This document shows positions 1-6,228 of a stretch of 8,043 nt of DNA, piece after piece. The position numbers and the translations under genes are program-made. Origin of the DNA: Syntrophaceae bacterium UBA1411 (GTDB taxonomy: Bacteria; Desulfobacterota; Syntrophia; Syntrophales; Smithellaceae); assembly GCA_002304995.1 (NCBI GenBank), contig DBPV01000102.1:14311-22353 (forward strand). Direction: 5' to 3'. The notes beneath the pieces were generated by a model that had not been told where the DNA came from, made no database searches, and worked only from the letters and a program-made list of their open reading frames with translations. Positions within the stretch are counted from its first letter, which is position 1, and each line of letters opens with the position of its first letter.

Positions 1-37
1 CCCATCCTGAAACTACCGATGAACAATATGATTAAAC

Positions 38-69
38 AAAAAAGGCGCTCCGTTTCCGGAGCGCCTTTT
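38..69 (-). terminator. Intrinsic terminator after hppA
   Basis: A perfect inverted repeat pairs bases 40-52 with 57-69 (core GGCGCTCCG / CGGAGCGCC) around a 4-base loop. Read on the minus strand, the GC-rich stem is followed by six U, then GUUU, the classic Rho-independent layout. It starts about 20 bases past the hppA stop codon and so ends the whole minus-strand unit. The plus-strand side has only four T after the stem, so any terminator activity in the other direction would be weaker. Confidence 0.93.
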
Positions 70-89
70 GAGCTTAAGGGTTAAACAGC

Positions 90-2528
90 TTATCCACCCA
101 GTTTTTCAGCGGAGATTCTCATGGCGTAGAAAGAACGATACGCAAAAACCAGAGCGATGAGCAGGAAGATGCACGCCAGACCCAATTTCAAACTCGTGTT
201 GGTCATGGCAACTGCAATTTCCGTTGCGAGCAGACCGAACAGCGTCGTGAATTTGATGATCGGGTTCAAGGACACGGAAGACGTATCTTTGAAGGGGTCG
301 CCGACGGTGTCGCCGACAACACTGGCTTCATGCAACGGGGTGTTTTTCATCTTCAGGTCAACTTCAACAATCTTCTTGCCGTTGTCCCAGCAACCGCCGG
401 CATTGGCCATGAAGATCGCCTGGAACAGGCCGAAGAAGGCGATGCCGATCAGGTAACCGATGAAGAAGTAGGGGTTAAAGAAGGAAAACGCCAGACACAT
501 GAAGAAGATCACGATGAAGATGTTGATCATACCCTTTTGAGCATACTGGGTACAAATCTTGACGACTTCCTTGGAGTCATTAATCGAGGCTTCCTTCTTG
601 TCCAGGTTGATGTTCTTCTTAATGTACACAACCGCCTGATAGGAGCCGGTGACAACCGCCTGAATGGAAGAGCCGGTGAACCAGTAAATAACGCTACCGC
701 CGGCCAGGAGGCCCAGAATGATTTCCGGCTGAACCAGCGAAAGCTTGGCGACGACGTTGCCGAAGAGGCCTTCGAGCAGAATGATAATGCCGAACACCAT
801 CGTGGTTGCGCCGACAACGGCAGTGCCGATCAACACGGGCTTCGCTGTAGCTTTAAAGGTATTGCCTGCGCCGTCAGCAGATTCCAGGAAGTGTTTGGCC
901 AGTTCAAAGTCAGGCGCGATACCGTATTCTTTTTTCACAATATCTTTCACATCGGAACGGGATTCGATCAAAGACAGTTCATAAATGGACTGTGCATTGT
1001 CGGAAACCGGTCCAAAGCTGTCGACCGCGATGGTCACAGGACCCATGCCCAGGAAACCGAAGGCCACCAGACCGAAGGCGAAAACCGGAGCGGCAAAGGT
1101 GAACGCCGCCGGCATAATCGCCATAACGGCCGCATGCTTCGACACCATGTAAGCAATGAACATCAGGAACATAACAACCATGCCCAGCCAGAAACCGGAG
1201 AAGTTACCGGCGACCAGACCGGAAAGAATGTTCAGAGAAGCGCCGCCCTGTTTGGAGGCATTGACGACTTCTTCGCAGTGACGCGAAGAGGTACTGGTGA
1301 AGATTTTGGTGAATTCCGGAATCAACGCGCCGGCAATGGTTCCGCAGCTGATGATGACCGCCAAAGCCCACCACAGACCGTTATACTGCGCGGGCAGGTC
1401 GCTCAGCAGAAAATAGCTGGCGATAAAGGTGACGGCGATGGAAACAATCGAGGTGATCCAAACCAGATTGGTTAAGGGATGTTCAAAATTGAATTCTTTT
1501 TTACCGGAAAAAGCGGACTTGCTGATGCCGTTATTGATAAAGTAGGATGCAAGCGAGGTCAGGATCATGAGGATTCTCATGGCGAAAATCCAGACGATCA
1601 ACCGACCGCCCATCTCCGGGGTAGAAGCCAGCGCCAGAGCCAGAAAGGTAATCAAGGCAACGCCGGTCACGCCGTAAGTTTCAAAACCATCCGCCGAAGG
1701 CCCCACGCTGTCGCCAGCGTTGTCGCCCGTACAGTCGGCAATAACGCCCGGGTTTTTCGGATCGTCTTCAGGAAGATGGAAGACGATTTTCATCAGGTCG
1801 GAGCCGATGTCGGCAATCTTCGTGAAGATACCGCCGCAGATACGCAGCACGGAAGCACCCAGCGATTCGCCAATGGCGAAGCCGATGAAGCACGGACCGG
1901 CCAAGGACGGGGGAATGTAGGCCAGAATGATCAGCATGACAAGCAGTTCAATGCTGACGAGAACAAGTCCAACGCTCATGCCGGAACGCAGACAGATGTT
2001 GACGATGTTAAGAGGTTCGCCGGAAAGTGAAGAAAACGCGGCGCGGGAGTTGGCCACGGTGTTGATGCGGATACCGAACCAGGCCACGGCATAGGAACCA
2101 AGAATACCCACGATGGAAGCAATCAGGATGATGACAACGGCCGATCCGCCCATCTCCTCCAGAAAGCCGAAATAGTAAATTATACAAATGGCAATCAGGA
2201 TCCATAAGCCGAGCAGGAATTTGCCCTGCTGTAAAAGATAAGTCTTACAGGTTTCCCAAATCGTCTGGGAGACATCCAGCATGGCTTTGTGCGCCGGAAG
2301 ATTTTTGGTCTGCATGTACTGCAGGAGACCGAATCCCAAACCGATCAAGCAGATAATCAAGCCGACATTGAGAATGGTCATCCCGGCAAGTGAGCCGCCC
2401 ATAAATGTAACCTGATGCAAGTCAGGCAGCTTGATATTTGCTTCGCCGGCGAACGCCGAACCGGCGGCGAGCAGCAGCAACAAACTGCTCAGCAATAATG
2501 TCCAAATACCTCGTTTGTCTTTAAACAT
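90..2528 (-). CDS. hppA: Membrane-bound proton/sodium-translocating pyrophosphatase, long divergent type
   Basis: Integral membrane enzyme that couples hydrolysis of pyrophosphate to ion pumping across the cytoplasmic membrane. The product is 812 residues, longer than the roughly 650-770 of ordinary family members. The catalytic set is visible: TK at 236-237, D240 and D244, EDDPKNP from 254, D265/D269/D273, the DSFGPVSDNAQ loop from 503, D715/N716/K719 and GDTVGDPFKD at 739-748. Many hydrophobic spans fit the multi-helix fold. The first 28 residues look like a signal peptide, with a long Leu run and SAFA before Gly-Glu. Lys559 in GNTFKATAK sits where a lysine gives K+ independence, while E283 in ADGFETY matches the gate glutamate position of Na+-pumping relatives. 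The ATG at 2528 is chosen because AAGGAGGA lies 8 bases away; a TTG directly before it, next to the pth stop, is the alternative and adds one residue. Family call is very safe; the pumped ion is inferred. Confidence 0.96.
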   Translation of the reverse strand: MFKDKRGIWTLLLSSLLLLLAAGSAFAGEANIKLPDLHQVTFMGGSLAGMTILNVGLIICLIGLGFGLLQYMQTKNLPAHKAMLDVSQTIWETCKTYLLQQGKFLLGLWILIAICIIYYFGFLEEMGGSAVVIILIASIVGILGSYAVAWFGIRINTVANSRAAFSSLSGEPLNIVNICLRSGMSVGLVLVSIELLVMLIILAYIPPSLAGPCFIGFAIGESLGASVLRICGGIFTKIADIGSDLMKIVFHLPEDDPKNPGVIADCTGDNAGDSVGPSADGFETYGVTGVALITFLALALASTPEMGGRLIVWIFAMRILMILTSLASYFINNGISKSAFSGKKEFNFEHPLTNLVWITSIVSIAVTFIASYFLLSDLPAQYNGLWWALAVIISCGTIAGALIPEFTKIFTSTSSRHCEEVVNASKQGGASLNILSGLVAGNFSGFWLGMVVMFLMFIAYMVSKHAAVMAIMPAAFTFAAPVFAFGLVAFGFLGMGPVTIAVDSFGPVSDNAQSIYELSLIESRSDVKDIVKKEYGIAPDFELAKHFLESADGAGNTFKATAKPVLIGTAVVGATTMVFGIIILLEGLFGNVVAKLSLVQPEIILGLLAGGSVIYWFTGSSIQAVVTGSYQAVVYIKKNINLDKKEASINDSKEVVKICTQYAQKGMINIFIVIFFMCLAFSFFNPYFFIGYLIGIAFFGLFQAIFMANAGGCWDNGKKIVEVDLKMKNTPLHEASVVGDTVGDPFKDTSSVSLNPIIKFTTLFGLLATEIAVAMTNTSLKLGLACIFLLIALVFAYRSFYAMRISAEKLGG

Positions 2529-2531
2529 CAA

Positions 2532-3125
2532 CTAGTCCTCCTTTTTTAGAAAATTTCTATTTTTTGTCTGGTACTTGCTTAAAGCTTTCTGCAGACCGTT
2601 TAAAACGATTTCAGCGCTCGCTTCGGCCGCCAGTCCGATAATTTCGGGCAAAACGTCCTGTTCTTCCTTCCGGAAGGGTTCCAACACATAACCCTCAATT
2701 CGGGATTTGTCAACTGGTTTGCCAATACCCAGTCTCACCCGCATAAAATCGGAAGTTCCCAAGTTAGACTCAATAGATGCCAGACCTTTATGACCGGCGG
2801 TTCCGCCGCCCGCCTTCAGTCGAACCGACCCGAAAGGCAGGTCCAGATCATCGTGAATAACGATGAGATTGCTGGTTTCCGTTTTAAAGAACGACTGCAG
2901 TCGCCTGACCGCAGTACCACTCAAATTCATGTAAGTCTGGGGCTTTGCCAGAAGAACGTTTTTTCCGGAAACGGCGCCCTTGCCCCATAACGCATCGAAA
3001 CTTTTCTGTTTCAATTCAATTTCAAGGCCTGCGGCAATTTTCTCCAGCACCATGAATCCGATGTTGTGCCGGGTCGATTCATACCGCTTGCCCGGATTTC
3101 CCAGACCGACCAGCAGATAATCCAT
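2532..3125 (-). CDS. pth: Peptidyl-tRNA hydrolase
   Basis: Cytoplasmic esterase that cleaves peptidyl-tRNA released by stalled ribosomes and so recycles tRNA. The 197 residues match the usual bacterial length. Visible signatures are the N-terminal LLVGLGNPGKRYESTRHNIG with Asn10 and the catalytic His20, KPQTYMNLSG with Asn67, HDDLDLPFG with Asp93, and GGGTAGHKGL with His112. These correspond to N10, H20, N68, D93 and H113 of the E. coli enzyme. The start at 3125 is preferred because the family begins right before the GLGNPG strand and GAGG lies 6 bases upstream. An in-frame ATG at 3182 would add 19 residues with no family counterpart and has no good ribosome binding site. It follows rplY after an 84-base gap and runs into hppA, whose binding site lies in the pth end. 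Confidence 0.97.
   Translation of the reverse strand: MDYLLVGLGNPGKRYESTRHNIGFMVLEKIAAGLEIELKQKSFDALWGKGAVSGKNVLLAKPQTYMNLSGTAVRRLQSFFKTETSNLIVIHDDLDLPFGSVRLKAGGGTAGHKGLASIESNLGTSDFMRVRLGIGKPVDKSRIEGYVLEPFRKEEQDVLPEIIGLAAEASAEIVLNGLQKALSKYQTKNRNFLKKED
2536..2543 (-). promoter_or_regulatory. hppA ribosome binding site inside the 3' end of pth
   Basis: The minus strand reads AAGGAGGA, a near-perfect Shine-Dalgarno, within the last codons of pth (Lys-Lys-Glu-Asp-stop). Its GGAGG core is 8 bases from the ATG at 2528 and only 5 from the TTG at 2531. This favours the ATG and means ribosomes finishing pth can restart on hppA. Confidence 0.85.
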
Positions 3126-3130
3126 GAGCA

Positions 3131-3192
3131 CCCTCTGTGTCCGAAGACGAAATAATATTTTTGCCAAAGCAGAGGGAAGCATGCTCTTCGGA
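3131..3192 (-). promoter_or_regulatory. Possible structured leader of pth masking its ribosome binding site
   Basis: The rplY-pth gap holds two perfect complementary pairs in interleaved order: CCCTCTG (3131-3137) with CAGAGGG (3170-3176), and TCCGAAGA (3140-3147) with TCTTCGGA (3185-3192). In the transcript, the CAGAGGG segment next to the pth start contains its Shine-Dalgarno, so pairing with the upstream CCCUCUG would hide it. The crossing order means the two stems either form a pseudoknot or exclude each other. The two-base linker between the downstream arms makes a compact H-type pseudoknot strained, so alternatives seem likelier. No function is known. Confidence 0.35.
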
Positions 3193-3209
3193 CCGATGCC
3201 TGCCTGAAT

Positions 3210-3860
3210 TTATTTTTCCTTTTTCTCTTCCTTGGCCGGTTCAGCCGGTGCGGCTGCTTCACCTTCGGCCGGCGCGGTTTCGGAGGCGGCTTTCGCCACC
3301 CGGACGGCGGCGACCGCTGCAACGGCGGCATCCGGAGGATCAAGATGCGCGATACCTTCGGGAAGCTGGATATCCTTGACTTTAATCGAATGACCGATAT
3401 CCAGATTGGTCAGATCGACATCAATATGATCCGGCAGATCCGCCGGCAGACACAAAACCTTCACATCGCGCTTGATGTGCTGCAGTTCTCCGCCGTTTTC
3501 CACACCGACGCACTTGCCGATGAAATTCAGATCCAGGTCGAAGGCCAGCTTCTTCTTCATGTTCACTTCATAAAAATCCGCGTGATAGAGCTTTCCCGTC
3601 AGGGGCTGCGTCTGCAATTCCTTGATCAGGGAAAGCTTCTCGGTTTTTTTGCCGCCGTCATCAATGATCAGTTTAATGAACGCGTGATCTTTCTTTTCCT
3701 TGTGCAGTTTCAAAAGGTCCGCGCTTTTGACGGCCAGCGGAATGTTTTCCGTGTCGGCCCCGTAAAAAATTGCCGGCACAAATCCCTGCTGACGCAGGCG
3801 GCGGGCCGGACCTTTCTTATTTTCTTTACGGACCTCTGCCGTTAAATCGGTTATTTCCAT
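3210..3860 (-). CDS. rplY: 50S ribosomal protein L25 / general stress protein Ctc (two-domain form)
   Basis: Binds 5S rRNA in the large ribosomal subunit. The 216 residues show the longer CTC/TL5 form rather than the short E. coli L25. Residues 1-90 are the L25 domain (EVRKENKKGPARRLRQQGFVPAIFYG, then the AFIKLIIDDG strand). Residues about 93-180 are the C-terminal beta domain (YHADFYEVN, then DLPDHIDVDLTNLDIGHSI and LPEGIAHLDPPDAAV). The last 35 or so residues are a tail rich in Ala, Glu and Lys and probably disordered, which is common in this group. An AGGAGGAG site 8 bases before the ATG overlaps the prs stop codon, with only 14 bases between the genes, so the two are probably cotranscribed and translationally linked. 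The prs-rplY-pth order is widespread in bacteria. Confidence 0.96.
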   Translation of the reverse strand: MEITDLTAEVRKENKKGPARRLRQQGFVPAIFYGADTENIPLAVKSADLLKLHKEKKDHAFIKLIIDDGGKKTEKLSLIKELQTQPLTGKLYHADFYEVNMKKKLAFDLDLNFIGKCVGVENGGELQHIKRDVKVLCLPADLPDHIDVDLTNLDIGHSIKVKDIQLPEGIAHLDPPDAAVAAVAAVRVAKAASETAPAEGEAAAPAEPAKEEKKEK

Positions 3861-3868
3861 TTACCCCT

Positions 3869-3876
3869 CTCCTCCT
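3869..3876 (-). promoter_or_regulatory. rplY ribosome binding site overlapping the prs stop
   Basis: The minus strand reads AGGAGGAG starting within the prs TAG stop (3877-3875), with 8 bases to the rplY ATG. It fixes the rplY start and indicates translational coupling to prs. Confidence 0.8.
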
Positions 3877-4816
3877 AAATAAATAATGAACTGACTGAAT
3901 CGTTATAGTATATCCGGCGCACGGCCTCGGACAGCAGGCCGGAAACCGACAGGATTTTTATTCTTTGGCAACCGGCCGCCTTTTCGGACAGCGGAATCGT
4001 ATCCGTGACGATGAATTCCCGGATGTTGGACTTTTCAATGCGGTCGATGGCCGGTCCCGACAGGACCGGGTGCGTGCAACAGACCGACACTTCGAGCGCC
4101 CCCGCCTCCGTGAGCGCATTGGCCGCCTGAACGACGGTTCCCGCCGTATCCACCATATCGTCGAGGATGATCACCCGCTTGCCCTGGACATTGCCGATGA
4201 TGTTCATCACCTGCGCCTCGTTGGGACCTTCCCGCCGCTTGTCGATAATGGCGAGCGACGCTCCCAGACGCTTGCCGAAAGCCCTGGCCCTTTCCACACC
4301 GCCGGTGTCCGGCGACACCACTACCGTGTTGTCCTGGTAATATCTCTTCATGTAGTCGATTAAAACGGGGGTGGCAAAAAGGTTGTCCACGGGAATGTTG
4401 AAAAATCCCTGAATCTGGCCGGCGTGCAGGTCCATGGACAAAAGCCTCTGGGCGCCGGCCGTGGTGATCAGATCGGCCACCAGTTTGGCCGAAATGGGGG
4501 CGCGGGGGGCGACTTTACGGTCCTGCCGCGCGTAGCCGTAGTACGGAACGACGGCGGTGATGCGGCCTGCGGAAGCCCGCTTCATGGCGTCGATCATGAT
4601 CAGGAGCTCCATCAGGGTCACATTGACGGGCGTGCAGGTGGACTGAATGATGAAGACATCCATGCCCCGGACATTTTCGTCGATTTCAACGCGCGTTTCG
4701 CCGTCGCTGAAGGTTGTGACGTTGGCTTTTCCCAGGGAAACTCCCAGTTTATCGCATATTTTTTGCGCCAGCACCCTGTTGGCATTGCCGGAAAATACTC
4801 TAATTCTTTCTAACAT
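3875..4816 (-). CDS. prs: Ribose-phosphate pyrophosphokinase (PRPP synthase, class I)
   Basis: Transfers diphosphate from ATP to ribose 5-phosphate, giving PRPP for purine, pyrimidine, NAD, histidine and tryptophan synthesis. The 313 residues are typical of the bacterial enzyme. Signatures in order: FSDGET at 36-41, PYYGYARQDRK at 91-101 (ATP site), DLHAGQIQGFF at 129-139 with His131, DKRR at 192-195 (catalytic flexible loop), and the PRPP-binding stretch VIILDDMVDTAGT at 215-227. No key residue appears changed. The ATG at 4816 has GGAG about 9 bases upstream. The start lies 25 bases beyond the 3' end of tRNA-Gln with no promoter or terminator evident between them, so tRNA processing may create the 5' end of the prs mRNA. 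Confidence 0.98.
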   Translation of the reverse strand: MLERIRVFSGNANRVLAQKICDKLGVSLGKANVTTFSDGETRVEIDENVRGMDVFIIQSTCTPVNVTLMELLIMIDAMKRASAGRITAVVPYYGYARQDRKVAPRAPISAKLVADLITTAGAQRLLSMDLHAGQIQGFFNIPVDNLFATPVLIDYMKRYYQDNTVVVSPDTGGVERARAFGKRLGASLAIIDKRREGPNEAQVMNIIGNVQGKRVIILDDMVDTAGTVVQAANALTEAGALEVSVCCTHPVLSGPAIDRIEKSNIREFIVTDTIPLSEKAAGCQRIKILSVSGLLSEAVRRIYYNDSVSSLFI

Positions 4817-4841
4817 TTATATTTTCTCCACCGTCTTTATC

Positions 4842-4916
4842 TGGCTGGGGCGGGAGGATTCGAACCTCCGAATGCAGGAACCAAAATCCTGTGTCTTACC
4901 GCTTGACGACGCCCCA
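4842..4916 (-). tRNA. tRNA-Gln (anticodon UUG)
   Basis: A full 75-base cloverleaf on the minus strand. The acceptor stem TGGGGCG / CGCCCCA is followed by discriminator G and an encoded CCA. The D arm is closed by GTC/GAC. The anticodon stem CAGGA/TCCTG encloses the loop TTTTGGT, giving anticodon UUG (bases 4884-4882). The T arm is GGAGG-TTCGAAT-CCTCC. The weak U1-A72 first pair is a known identity feature of glutamine tRNAs and supports the assignment. It sits between ispE and prs, an arrangement I recall from deltaproteobacterial genomes. Confidence 0.97.
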
Positions 4917-4957
4917 TCGTCTTTTGATTCAATTCAATACCGAAATAATGATTTCCA

Positions 4958-4985
4958 TAGGGCGAATGACGGTTCGTCCCTACAG
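4958..4985 (-). repeat. Small inverted-repeat element at the ispE 3' end (REP/MITE-like)
   Basis: Minus strand TAGGGACGAA and TTCGCCCTA pair over 9 bp with one bulged A and a 6-base loop. The element begins CTGTAGGGA, and the TAG of this motif is the ispE stop codon. The same nine bases begin the inverted repeat after clpB, suggesting one dispersed palindromic family. There is no U-run after the stem, so it is a poor terminator. Confidence 0.5.
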
Positions 4986-5819
4986 TGATTGGGCAAAGAA
5001 AACCAGACAATCTCCGGAAACTTTTTTTAAGATAGCCTCCCGCGCGTCTTCGGCCGATTTAGCGTCTTCGAACAGGCCAAAGAGCGTGGGGCCACTGCCC
5101 GACATCAGGGCACCCAGGGCGCCTTCATTTTTCAGCATTTGCTTGAAATCGTTCAATTCGGGATGCATCCGGAGCGATACCGATTCTAAATCATTATGCA
5201 ATTCCCGAACTACGTCGCCTAGTGCGTAAAATCGCGGAATGCTATAACTATTTTTTTTCTTTGTCAATGTTAAATTGAGGCCGGAATAAACGGCCGCGGT
5301 GGAGAGAGGAAAGGCGGGATTGATTAAAACCATGTTCAGCGGAGGAACCCCGGTCAGCGCCTGGAGATGATCGCCGATGCCCGTGGCGAAGGCGCTCCGT
5401 CCGAAAACAAAAAACGGAACATCGGCTCCGAGTGTCGCTCCGAGTTTCATCAGCTCGTCTTGACTGACGTTCAGTGAACATAGGTCATTGAGCGCCAGAA
5501 GAGCGGCGGCTGCATCCGAACTTCCGCCGCCCAGACCCGCAGCGGTCGGAATCTTTTTGTGCAGAATGATTTCAACGCCGCCCCGGAAGCCCGTATATTG
5601 AAAAAGCGCCAGGGCGGCGCGGTAGACCAGGTTGTCCTCCCGAATGGGAAGATCCGTGCCCGGACAGGACAGGTGAATTCCTTCCGGGCACAAAGCAAAG
5701 TGCAGTTCATCGCAAAGGGATATCTGCTGCATGACCGACGCCAGATCGTGATAACCGTCGGGGCGGCGGCCCAGCACATGGAGGGAAAGGTTGATCTTTG
5801 CCGGCGCAAGACGTCGCAT
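4980..5819 (-). CDS. ispE: 4-diphosphocytidyl-2-C-methyl-D-erythritol kinase
   Basis: GHMP-family kinase of the MEP pathway to isoprenoids; it phosphorylates the 2-hydroxyl of CDP-methylerythritol with ATP in the cytoplasm. The 279 residues are of normal length. Motifs: APAKINLSLHV with catalytic Lys8, RRPDGYHDL at 19-26, the phosphate-binding PTAAGLGGGSSDAAAAL at 91-107, GADVPFF with catalytic Asp133, and ALMSGSGPTLFGLF at 237-250. The ATG at 5819 is chosen because it puts the PAKINL motif at the family's usual place and lies one base after the upstream TGA. An in-frame ATG at 5840 would add MSKKKAD and overlap the previous gene by 20 bases, and it has no better binding site. The stop codon lies in a small inverted repeat. 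A run of eight A (minus strand, 5258-5251) encodes part of Lys-Lys-Lys-Asn. Confidence 0.96.
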   Translation of the reverse strand: MRRLAPAKINLSLHVLGRRPDGYHDLASVMQQISLCDELHFALCPEGIHLSCPGTDLPIREDNLVYRAALALFQYTGFRGGVEIILHKKIPTAAGLGGGSSDAAAALLALNDLCSLNVSQDELMKLGATLGADVPFFVFGRSAFATGIGDHLQALTGVPPLNMVLINPAFPLSTAAVYSGLNLTLTKKKNSYSIPRFYALGDVVRELHNDLESVSLRMHPELNDFKQMLKNEGALGALMSGSGPTLFGLFEDAKSAEDAREAILKKVSGDCLVFFAQSL

Positions 5820-5820
5820 G

Positions 5821-6204
5821 TCAGCCTTTTTCTTTGACATAGCGCATCTTCAGTTCGTAGAGCACTCCCTCGATCAGGCTGGTTTCGTTTTCGTCCAGGT
5901 TGCCCTTGGTCTTCTCGCGCAGCATGTCCAGAATATCGATGGTCTGCTTGGCGGCCGGCAGATTCTTCTCGGCCTTGCCGCCTTCGAATTCCGGAAAATC
6001 GCCGAAGTGAAAAAGGGCGGAGGTGGAAAGCGAAATGACAAAGTTTGTAAAATTGACCGGCGGATAGTCGTACTGTTCATCCTTGCCGGCTTCCTCCCGG
6101 ACGCGTTTTTCCTTTACGGGTGACGGTTCTTCCTTCTTTTCCGGCTCGTCCGCAAAACGCCTGTCCTTGATGACAAATCCTTCGCCTTTGGTTTCTTCTG
6201 CCAT
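5821..6204 (-). CDS. DUF1844 family protein of unknown function
   Basis: A 127-residue, probably cytoplasmic protein. Residues 1-45 are charged and low in complexity (many Glu, Lys, Arg) and likely disordered. The conserved part runs from about 49: PPVNFTNFVISLSTSALFHFGD, then NLPAAKQTIDILDMLREKTKGNL and a final helix ending ELKMRYVKEKG. This pattern matches the DUF1844 family as I remember it, for which I know no function. The hydrophobic stretch is too short and polar to be a clear membrane segment. The ATG at 6204 is preferred because GAGGGAGG lies just upstream. A longer frame from 6258 would add 18 residues encoded by the inverted repeat there and is unlikely to be coding. The end abuts ispE, so the two are probably translated together. 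Having the same neighbour in related genomes would be the main clue to its role. Confidence 0.85.
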   Translation of the reverse strand: MAEETKGEGFVIKDRRFADEPEKKEEPSPVKEKRVREEAGKDEQYDYPPVNFTNFVISLSTSALFHFGDFPEFEGGKAEKNLPAAKQTIDILDMLREKTKGNLDENETSLIEGVLYELKMRYVKEKG

Positions 6205-6228
6205 AACGCCTCCCTCACGATGAATCGC

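Noticed and set aside
1..37. Bases beyond the terminator
   Set aside because: Too short to show a gene or site; nothing recognisable.
330..1475. Long open frame of 381 codons on the plus strand
   Set aside because: It lies wholly antisense to hppA, whose motifs are unmistakable. The translation is rich in His, Asp, Gln and Gly with no family pattern, as expected of a shadow frame.
1479..2030. Plus-strand open frame of 183 codons
   Set aside because: Also antisense to hppA, with shadow-type composition and no recognisable motif.
3126..3182. N-terminal extension of Pth from an ATG at 3182
   Set aside because: The 19 added residues have no counterpart before the GLGNPG motif of the family, the upstream site lacks a Shine-Dalgarno, and the segment holds complementary arms better explained as leader RNA.
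4917..4957. Promoter for tRNA-Gln in the AT-rich gap
   Set aside because: A TATTGA-like -10 can be read, but no acceptable -35 lies 16-18 bases upstream, so I do not annotate it.
5820..5840. IspE start at 5840
   Set aside because: Possible, but it adds a Lys-rich MSKKKAD before the normal family start, overlaps the upstream gene by 20 bases, and lacks a good binding site.
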